NCBI RefSeq assembly: GCF_042879035.1 | Contig: NZ_JBIAOU010000003.1 | Span: forward strand, 124,001 to 188,000 | Direction: 5' to 3' | Length of the DNA: 64,000 nt | From: Rhodococcus_G sp042879035 | Lineage (GTDB): Bacteria; Actinomycetota; Actinomycetes; Mycobacteriales; Mycobacteriaceae | Part shown: positions 57,967 to 64,000 of the stretch, one piece after another | Numbering within the stretch: position 1 is the first letter of the stretch | Layout of the letters: each line of letters starts with the position of its first letter | Program-made: the position numbers and the translations under genes | The notes under the pieces: generated by a model | Databases searched by the model: none | What the model was told of the DNA's origin: nothing | Seen by the model: only the letters and a program-made list of their open reading frames with translations

Positions 57967-58800
57967 ATGGGAATGCTTGACGGGAAGGTGGCATTGGTCA
58001 CCGGCGCTGCACGCGGGCAGGGTCGATCACACGCCGTCCGCCTGGCCGAGGAGGGTGCGGACGTCATCATCGTCGACCTGTGCAGCAAGCCGGACACCAC
58101 GACCTACCGCGGTGCCACCGAGGCAGAGCTGAAGGAAACGGCGTCGATGATCGAATCCGCGGGCAGGCGAGCACATGTCGCCGTCGCGGACGTCCGGTCC
58201 CTCGACGAGCTCGAGCGGGCCGTCGCCGGCGGTGTCGCCGAGCTCGGACGGCTGGACACGGTGGTGGCCAACGCAGGCATCTTCACATCCGGTGCGCTGC
58301 ACGAGCTGTCGGAAGCACAGTGGGACGAGATGATCGACGTCAACCTGTCCGGCGTGTGGAAGACGTTGAGGGTGACAATCCCACGGCTGATCGAGCAGGG
58401 TGACGGCGGGTCGATCACGCTGATCAGCTCGACCGGCGGGATCAAGGGCTTCGCGAACTTCGGTCACTACGTCGCGGCCAAGCACGGTGTGACGGGACTC
58501 GCGCGGACCGCGGCGAACGAGCTGGGCCAGTACCGGATCCGGTGCAACTCGATCCATCCGACGTCGGTTCTGACGGACATGATCGATCATTCGGACATGT
58601 ACCGGCTGTTCCGCCCGGATCTGGAAAACCCGACGCACGAGGACTTCCGTGAGGCCTGCCAGGCGTCGATGGCAGTGCTGCCGGTTCCGTGGGTCGAGCC
58701 CGTGGACATCAGCAACGCGGTGGTGTGGCTGGCGTCGGATGCTGCTCGGTACGTCACGGGCATCACGTTGCCAGTCGATGCGGGCTTCCTCAACAAGTAG
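57967..58800 (+). CDS. Mycofactocin-coupled short-chain dehydrogenase/reductase
   Basis: 277 residues from ATG 57967, with GAGGAGAA upstream. The start LDGKVALVTGAARGQGRSHAVRLAEEGADVI followed by an insert (CSKPDTTTYRGATEAELKET) is diagnostic of the mycofactocin-dependent SDR group, whose NAD stays bound and is re-oxidised through the redox peptide mycofactocin. Catalytic Ser is in LISSTGG and the Tyr-x3-Lys in YVAAKHG. Oxidises an alcohol of the degraded compound. Ends 35 bases before the stop of the convergent LuxR-type regulator. Confidence 0.9.
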   Translation: MGMLDGKVALVTGAARGQGRSHAVRLAEEGADVIIVDLCSKPDTTTYRGATEAELKETASMIESAGRRAHVAVADVRSLDELERAVAGGVAELGRLDTVVANAGIFTSGALHELSEAQWDEMIDVNLSGVWKTLRVTIPRLIEQGDGGSITLISSTGGIKGFANFGHYVAAKHGVTGLARTAANELGQYRIRCNSIHPTSVLTDMIDHSDMYRLFRPDLENPTHEDFREACQASMAVLPVPWVEPVDISNAVVWLASDAARYVTGITLPVDAGFLNK

Positions 58801-58834
58801 TTCCGCTCCCGCGCGGACGGCCACGGCGGCAGGA

Positions 58835-61504
58835 CTACACCCGAACTCGTCCCGGTGACGTCCTGCCGGCGTGTGCCAGTGCGGTCGCCACCTCACTGCG
58901 GCGACCGACACCCAGCTTCCGGAGGGTGCGTTCGACGTGACCCTCGACGGTGCGGGTCGACAGGACCAGCTTTGCCGCGATCTCCTTGTTCGTCATCCCG
59001 GCGGCGAGATGTCGTGCCACTTCCTGTTCCCGAGGCGAGAGCGTGAGTTCCGGTGTCGGGACATCGGTGTCGTCGATAGTCGGTGTCGGCGCAGTCTCAC
59101 CGCGCGCGAACCGAATCAACTCGGCGACGGACATGTCCGCCCCTCGCCGACGGTACTTCTCGTACGCCTCGTCACCGAGAGCCGCTCGGGCCTTGCGCTC
59201 GAATTCGGCTCGCTTGTCGACCCATTGGACCGATCCGTAGAGCTGTTGCCCGAAGGCGGACCACATCGCGGACGCGGCGCCGAGGAGAACCGCCGATCGT
59301 TCGGCCGTGCCGACCTCGGCCTCCGCCCAGGCCAGAAGGTCGGTAACCAGTGTGGTGCCCACCTGGTCGTCGAACCCGGACCGCAGTGAGAGGCTTTCGG
59401 ATCCCAACTCGAGCGCCGACGCGTGGTCGCCCGCCGTCAGCGCGACCAGCCCACGCCCGTACACGGCATACGATCGCAGCCACGTCTCTCCGGCGTTCTC
59501 CGACAGGCGGAGAACGGTGGTGAACAGTTCCTCCGCTTCTGCTGTGTTCCCCGTGAAGCAGTAGAGCATTCCCAAGTGGATCCGCACCATGCACGCGAGG
59601 TCGGTGACGCCGGGGACGCCCTCGTACGCAGCCAGCGCACGGAGCAACTGCGCTTCGGCGGTGGTGAACTCGCCGGCGAAGTAGTCCATCAGCCCCATGC
59701 CGTTCTCGGCGAACGCCGCGGTGACCTCGTCCGACCCGGACCGTGCGAGGACCTGCGCCTCCCGCAGCGCCTCATCGGCGGACTCGCGGTCCCCCTGCAG
59801 GGTCTGAACCAGACCGAGGACGGTGAGGGTCCGCCCGCGTTCCACGGGAGCGACGCGGTCGAATTCGAGGACCCGTTCGAGCCACATACGGTGCTCGCGG
59901 ATCGATATGCCACACGCCCACAGGAATCTCGACGACGACAGCAACGCAGCGGCGGTGTCGAGACGGGGGTCGTCGGCGGTCGCGTCGTCCAGCGCGATCT
60001 GCAGCGCGGAGCGAATGTTGGCGTGATTGGCCCGGATCCGGGCGCAGTTGCCGGTCTGGTCGGCGCTGAACCAGTCCGCCGTGGTCCGTGACACCAGCGA
60101 CGCGCACCAGCGCAGGTGTCGCTCCTGCAGTCGGGTGAGCTCGGCTCGGGCGAGTCTGCTCAGCCCGTACTCGCGGATCGACTCCAGCATGCGGAACCGG
60201 ACTCGGCCGTCGCCGCAGTCCTCGCGATGGAGAACGGACTTGCCGACGAGCGCCGAGATCGCGTCGAGCACCGCCGCCCTGGGCACGGCGTCGTCGTCGC
60301 TGCACACCTCCTCGGCCATGTCCAGGTCGAAGCCGCCCGCGAACACCGACAGCCGCGCCCAGAGCAGCCTCTGCTCCGCGGTGCACAGGTCGTAACTCCA
60401 GTCCATGGTGGCTTGCAGGCTCCGATGACGTTGTGGTGCAGTGCGATTACCCAGCGTGAGCAGGTCGAGCCGATGGTCGAGGCGGGTCGCCAACTCCTGG
60501 ACGGACAGGACGGGGAGGCGAGCGCACGCGAGTTCGATGGCGAGGGGGAGTCCGTCCAGTCGCTCGCACACTCGAACCACGGCGTCGCGGTTGTCGTCGG
60601 TGAGGGAGAATCCGCTCAACACGCTGTTGGCTCGGCTCACGAAAAGCTCGACGGCCGTGTCGGTGTCGCCGCACGGTGTCGAGGTGGGCAGCGACGAGAG
60701 TGCGAAGGCGAACTCCTCCGGAATGCCCAGGACCTCGCGGCTCGTCGCGATGACGCGCAAGTGCGTTGTGGTGCGCATGAGTTGGGACGTCAGTTGTGCG
60801 CACGCGTCGAGGAGGTGCTCGCAGTTGTCGAGGACGAGCAGGGTGTGCCGGGTTCGGAGGTGTTCGATGAGCAACTCGTCGGTCGAGGCGCCGTGGCTGT
60901 CGCGGTGACCGATGGCCAGCGCGTCGGCGACTGTCTGGGTGAGCAACTCGGGACTGCCCAGTGCGCCCAGCTCGACCACCCGTACGCCGTCTTCGAAGGC
61001 CCGATGAAACTCCTGTGCGGCACGGAGGGCGAGCCGCGTCTTCCCCATTCCCCCGGGCCCCGAGATGGTGACGAGCCGGTGGCTGCCGAGCAGTCGGCGG
61101 AGTTCGAACAATTCGGTGCGCCGGCCGACGAATGTCGTGGCGTACGAGGGAATCCTGGTCGCGGTCTGCGTGTCGTGGTCGAGGCAGCTGTCGACGCTCA
61201 CCGCGAGGTCGTCGCGGATCTGCGCGACTCGACGACTGAGCGTGGTCCGGGACCGGGTCCAGCCGATGCGTTCCGAGATCTCCGAGACTCGGATGTCGGG
61301 CGAAGCTGCCATCAGCTCGCGGATGGTGGAGTCCACGTCGTCGACCGACGATCCCCGCCGGCGTCGATGATCGGTGGGGGCCTCCTCGAGTGTCAGTGCC
61401 CGACGCACGGTGTTCCGTGACATCTCCAATTGCACAGCGATGCGTTTGATCGGCGTTCCCTCGTCGTGCAGGCGCCGAATCTCCTGCCATTCGTCTGCGT
61501 TCAC
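58835..61504 (-). CDS. Large LuxR-type ATPase regulator with an IS21-transposase-like N-terminal HTH
   Basis: 889 residues. Residues 1-40, WQEIRRLHDEGTPIKRIAV and SRNTVRRAL, match the N-terminal HTH of IS21 IstA transposases. A second winged-helix-like stretch spans ~58-98. The STAND ATPase follows with Walker A GPGGMGKT (149-156), LLVLDNCEH as Walker B, and the VIATSRE sensor motif. Then come TPR-like helices (~400-760) and a C-terminal LuxR/GerE HTH, SPREQEVARHLAAGMTNKEI. Thus DNA-binding domains sit at both ends. Such regulators switch on catabolic operons when a ligand binds the TPR part. It lies between, and opposite to, the two operons that share motifs A and B. Confidence 0.92.
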   Translation of the reverse strand: MNADEWQEIRRLHDEGTPIKRIAVQLEMSRNTVRRALTLEEAPTDHRRRRGSSVDDVDSTIRELMAASPDIRVSEISERIGWTRSRTTLSRRVAQIRDDLAVSVDSCLDHDTQTATRIPSYATTFVGRRTELFELRRLLGSHRLVTISGPGGMGKTRLALRAAQEFHRAFEDGVRVVELGALGSPELLTQTVADALAIGHRDSHGASTDELLIEHLRTRHTLLVLDNCEHLLDACAQLTSQLMRTTTHLRVIATSREVLGIPEEFAFALSSLPTSTPCGDTDTAVELFVSRANSVLSGFSLTDDNRDAVVRVCERLDGLPLAIELACARLPVLSVQELATRLDHRLDLLTLGNRTAPQRHRSLQATMDWSYDLCTAEQRLLWARLSVFAGGFDLDMAEEVCSDDDAVPRAAVLDAISALVGKSVLHREDCGDGRVRFRMLESIREYGLSRLARAELTRLQERHLRWCASLVSRTTADWFSADQTGNCARIRANHANIRSALQIALDDATADDPRLDTAAALLSSSRFLWACGISIREHRMWLERVLEFDRVAPVERGRTLTVLGLVQTLQGDRESADEALREAQVLARSGSDEVTAAFAENGMGLMDYFAGEFTTAEAQLLRALAAYEGVPGVTDLACMVRIHLGMLYCFTGNTAEAEELFTTVLRLSENAGETWLRSYAVYGRGLVALTAGDHASALELGSESLSLRSGFDDQVGTTLVTDLLAWAEAEVGTAERSAVLLGAASAMWSAFGQQLYGSVQWVDKRAEFERKARAALGDEAYEKYRRRGADMSVAELIRFARGETAPTPTIDDTDVPTPELTLSPREQEVARHLAAGMTNKEIAAKLVLSTRTVEGHVERTLRKLGVGRRSEVATALAHAGRTSPGRVRV

Positions 61505-61747
61505 CCGAGCTCCTGACGGTGTGGGAATGGTGTCTGTTCGGTCACCGGTGGCCGGTCCGAATCGGTCGCTGCCAGGGGCGGGCGAGCGCGTTGCATCACT
61601 GTGATCCAGGACACGTTCCTATGTCAATCCGTCGGGGTCAAGATGTGTCACGCGGGGCGCGGACGGTTCGTGCCCGGGCCTCCGTCCGGATCGATCAGAC
61701 GGCTCCGACCTGCCATTTTCCGGTGTCGAGTGCGTGGTGGAGTGAAC

Positions 61748-61816
61748 ACGTGGTGGACCACGTATCCGGACGGTATCGAGCCCCCGGCCACCGGAGCACA
61801 GTGACTCACGCCACAA
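61748..61816 (+). promoter_or_regulatory. Two-part regulatory motif upstream of the SnoaL-like gene
   Basis: Motif A, ACGTGGTGGACCACGTA (61748-61764), differs by one base from that at 56588. Motif B, AGTGACTCACGCCACAA (61800-61816), shares GTGACTCACG with that at 56641. The distance between motif starts is 52 here and 53 there. The 354-base divergent region it belongs to (61505-61858) must also carry the regulator's own promoter; nothing else was recognised in it. Confidence 0.65.
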
Positions 61817-61858
61817 GATCCGGGTTGCCGACCCGGCCCGAGCGAAGGACGAACACGA

Positions 61859-62254
61859 ATGACGAATGACAACGCCCAGGCCCTGCTGGCTGCCTTCGCT
61901 GCGGCGGAGGAGGGGAACCCCGTGCCGCTCGTCGAGCTGTACTCCGACGACATGACCTGGGCCGGGTTCACCCTCGACGGGACACTGCGGTTGTACACCA
62001 AGGCCGAGTTCCTCGAGGCCTTCGGTGTGCTGGCGAAGCTCGACGAATCCCGCAACGAGGTCACCGACACCGAAGTCGTGGGCGACGATCTCGTCGTGGC
62101 GAAGATCCGCGCCTACCGCCGACTCGGAGACCTCGAACTCGACACGGTCATGGTCATGACGCACCGGTTCACCGACGGCAAGGTCACCCGCGGCACGGAC
62201 ATGTGCTCGGCGACCTTCGAGGAGTTCTGGGCGAAGACGGGCCTGTCGATCTGA
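61859..62254 (+). CDS. SnoaL/NTF2-like small protein
   Basis: 131 residues from ATG 61859. AFAAAEEGNPVPLVELYSDDMTWAGFTLDG and the late TVMVMTHRFTDGKVTRGTDMCS follow the cone-shaped SnoaL/NTF2 fold used by polyketide cyclases, steroid isomerases and limonene-epoxide hydrolases. No family-specific catalytic set could be assigned. First gene of the operon with the flavin reductase, so possibly an isomerase or hydrolase in the same degradation route. Confidence 0.82.
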   Translation: MTNDNAQALLAAFAAAEEGNPVPLVELYSDDMTWAGFTLDGTLRLYTKAEFLEAFGVLAKLDESRNEVTDTEVVGDDLVVAKIRAYRRLGDLELDTVMVMTHRFTDGKVTRGTDMCSATFEEFWAKTGLSI

Positions 62255-62323
62255 CGACGGCGACGCGAATCCGCCCCAGGACATCAACCGATCCGACAGG
62301 GATCACGACGGAGAAGGTGAGCT

Positions 62324-62860
62324 GTGAAGACCATCAGCGACGATGCGGACGCGAGGCGCGACGGCCCCACGATCGACGACATCGGCGCCGCGTACCGAGG
62401 CATCCTGAGTCGGTTCTGCACCGGCGTCGTGGTGATCACGGCTCGAGACGAGGCGGACGGGCCGGTCGGCATGACCGTCGGCTCGTTCTCCTCGGTCTCG
62501 ATGGACCCTCCACTCGTCGCGTTCTACGCCACCCACACCTCGACCACCTTCCCCAAGATCGCGGCATCGGGTCGATTCTGCGCGAACATCCTCGCGGCCG
62601 ACCAGCACACACTGGGACGCAGCTTCGCCCGCAGCGGCGCAGACAAATTCGCCGGCGTGCAGTGGACGCCGACGCGTTGGGGAGTCCCCCGACTGGACGG
62701 TGTCGAGGCGTGGATCGACTGCGAGGTCGACCTGATCCAGACGATCGGCGACCACGACCTCGTCGTCGGACGCGTCGTCGACCTCGGCGCGGAGACCGAC
62801 CGGGATCCACTGCTGTTCTACTCCTCGGGTTTCCACCGGCTCGGGGTCGCAACCCGGTAG
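62324..62860 (+). CDS. Flavin reductase (HsaB/HpaC-like), partner of a two-component monooxygenase
   Basis: 178 residues from GTG 62324, with GGAGAAGG upstream. GILSRFCTGVVVITARDE, GMTVGSFSSVSMDPPLVAFYA, FCANILAADQ and the late LLFYSSGFHRLG are the conserved blocks of the flavin-reductase split-barrel family. It uses NAD(P)H to supply FMNH2 or FADH2. The most likely acceptor is the HsaA-like oxygenase encoded at 56718, in the operon sharing the same promoter motifs. Confidence 0.92.
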   Translation: MKTISDDADARRDGPTIDDIGAAYRGILSRFCTGVVVITARDEADGPVGMTVGSFSSVSMDPPLVAFYATHTSTTFPKIAASGRFCANILAADQHTLGRSFARSGADKFAGVQWTPTRWGVPRLDGVEAWIDCEVDLIQTIGDHDLVVGRVVDLGAETDRDPLLFYSSGFHRLGVATR

Positions 62861-63114
62861 TCCGAAGTCGAAATCAGTTGCAATGCTGGTGAAGACATGA
62901 TCGCGTGGACACAGGATGTCGGTTTGGCCAGGTTGGGCTCCGACCCAGCGTGGCTGCCGGCTGGGCTGTCTGCACCAGCCCGGCGTCACTGGGCTCCCGG
63001 TGAGTGGGAGAGATGGGGCGAATCTGTAGATCCAGCCACCGCCGGGAATGAGCCGGCGCTACCTTCGGTTGTCGGCCGTGCGCGATCGGCTGTCAATCTC
63101 ATGAAGGGAACGCC

Positions 63115-63918
63115 ATGGCAACCTATGTCCTCACGGGCGCCGCGTCGGGGATCGGCGCGGCGACCAAGGCCCGGCTCGAGTCCGACGGCCACCGGGTGAT
63201 CGGCGTCGACGTCCGGGCCGCGGACGTCACGGCCGACCTGCGGACCGCCGCGGGGCGGGCGGAGGCGATCGAGCGGGTCAAGGATCTGGCGGGTGGCACG
63301 ATCGACGGCTTCGTCCCGTTCGCCGGACTCGCCCCCGCCGCCGGCCGGCCCGCCGCGGACCTCGTCGCGGTCAACTACTTCGGGGCTGTCGACCTGCTCG
63401 AGGGGCTGCGGCCGCTGCTCGCGGCGAACGGGACGTCGTCGGTGGTGCTGGTCAGTTCGAACTCGACGACCACGCAGCCCGGCTGGCCGGTTGAGGTGGC
63501 CGAGGCCTGCCTCGCCGGGGACGAGGCCAAGGCGAGCGAGCTGGCGTCGGCGTTCGGTGAGCTCTCCACCGTCCAGACGTACCCGGCCACCAAGGCGGCG
63601 CTGGCCTGGTACGCGCGGACCCGGTCCGCCGAGCACATCGCGGACGGCATCCGGCTCAACGCGATCGCCCCGGGGATCATCGAGACCCCGATGACGGCGG
63701 AAGGGCGGGAGGATCCGCTGATCGGCGAGGCGATGAAGGGCTTCGTCGGTGCCGTGCCCGCGGGCCGTGGGGGTCGCCCCGACGAGGTCGCGGCGCTGGT
63801 CGCGTTCCTGCTCGGCCCGGAGTCCACCTACATGGTCGGGTCGGTGGTCTTCGTCGACGGCGGCATCGACGCTGCGTTCCGCGGCCGGGACTGGCCGAAG
63901 ATGTGGGAGGTCGGCTGA
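63115..63918 (+). CDS. Short-chain dehydrogenase (3-alpha-hydroxysteroid dehydrogenase-like)
   Basis: 267 residues from ATG 63115, with AAGGGAA upstream. YVLTGAASGIGAATKARLESDGHRVIGVDVR is the NAD(P)-binding Rossmann unit; VNYFGAVDLLEGL, SSNSTTTQPGWP and the active-site TYPATKAALAWYART (Tyr-x3-Lys) follow. The short second strand region and missing NAAG (FVPFAGLAP instead) are typical of the 3-alpha-HSD/coniferyl-alcohol dehydrogenase subgroup. A 254-base gap without recognisable features separates it from the flavin reductase, so it may have its own promoter. Confidence 0.9.
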   Translation: MATYVLTGAASGIGAATKARLESDGHRVIGVDVRAADVTADLRTAAGRAEAIERVKDLAGGTIDGFVPFAGLAPAAGRPAADLVAVNYFGAVDLLEGLRPLLAANGTSSVVLVSSNSTTTQPGWPVEVAEACLAGDEAKASELASAFGELSTVQTYPATKAALAWYARTRSAEHIADGIRLNAIAPGIIETPMTAEGREDPLIGEAMKGFVGAVPAGRGGRPDEVAALVAFLLGPESTYMVGSVVFVDGGIDAAFRGRDWPKMWEVG

Positions 63919-64000
63919 CCCGGGGTGCGTCTCCCGCCCCGGAGATGAGTTTTCGTGACCGTGTCGGTCTGTACATGCGACAGCCTCACACCGAGGATGG

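Noticed and set aside
62897..63199. 100-residue frame upstream of the last SDR gene
   Set aside because: No family motif, runs into the SDR coding sequence in another frame, and lacks a ribosome binding site.
1..64000. CRISPR arrays, tRNA or rRNA genes, complete insertion sequences
   Set aside because: No regularly spaced repeats, no tRNA-like folds or T-loop sequences, no rRNA, and no transposase gene; the only transposase-like part is the HTH fused to the LuxR-type regulator.

Overview
The window looks like chromosomal DNA of a high-GC actinobacterium, most likely Rhodococcus. The pointers are very high GC with C/G-ending codons, frequent GTG starts and ATGA/GTGA overlaps, an F420-dependent glucose-6-phosphate dehydrogenase, a WhiB regulator, an Rpf-type muralytic enzyme, a mycofactocin-type SDR, and a 14-gene nuo operon preceded by an Rv3143-like receiver protein as in Mycobacterium. 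No rRNA, tRNA, CRISPR array or intact insertion sequence was seen.

Layout. 1-10.7 kb: mixed metabolism (aldo/keto reductase end, PPOX protein, amidohydrolase, fprA, rhodanese-metZ, a frameshifted SDR, a luciferase-like oxidoreductase, HAD phosphatase, and a second luciferase-like enzyme paired with an FAD-Rieske oxidoreductase). 10.9-31.2 kb: an organosulfur-type region made of two operons. Each begins with a clear SAM-I (S-box) riboswitch. Operon 1 holds four flavin-dependent monooxygenase-like genes. Operon 2 holds a short Cys-containing leader peptide ORF, a peptide/nickel-type ABC importer, three more monooxygenases and a DUF1684 gene. Between them on the minus strand lie a CPBP protease, a BisC/DMSO-reductase-type molybdoenzyme and an Old Yellow Enzyme. 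31.3-35.0 kb: VOC protein, NlpC/P60 hydrolase, DUF202 protein, fgd, whiB, receiver. 35.35-50.9 kb: nuoA-N. 51-53.2 kb: rpf behind a perfect CRP-type site, then an iron-box-controlled siderophore-binding lipoprotein. 53.2-56.3 kb: CoA-transferase, nitrobindin-like protein, patatin-like protein. 56.7-63.9 kb: a catabolic cluster (acyl-CoA-dehydrogenase-fold monooxygenase, two SDRs, SnoaL-like protein, flavin reductase) around a large regulator that joins an IS21-transposase-like HTH to an ATPase and a LuxR HTH.

How it fits together. The strongest system is the SAM-responsive organosulfur island. When SAM (and so methionine/cysteine) is low, both S-boxes should release expression of an importer and seven LLM-class enzymes that plausibly cleave C-S bonds. 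Operon 1 has a visible pair of mutually exclusive hairpins that would switch its Shine-Dalgarno. Operon 2 stacks three devices: an S-box whose P1 overlaps the Shine-Dalgarno of a leader ORF, the ORF itself with two cysteines, and a perfect 15-bp hairpin before the first transporter gene. The window also carries palindromic repeat elements, one of them inserted in frame inside a monooxygenase gene. In the 3' cluster, two promoters share the same two-part motif and flank the LuxR-type regulator, suggesting one regulon.
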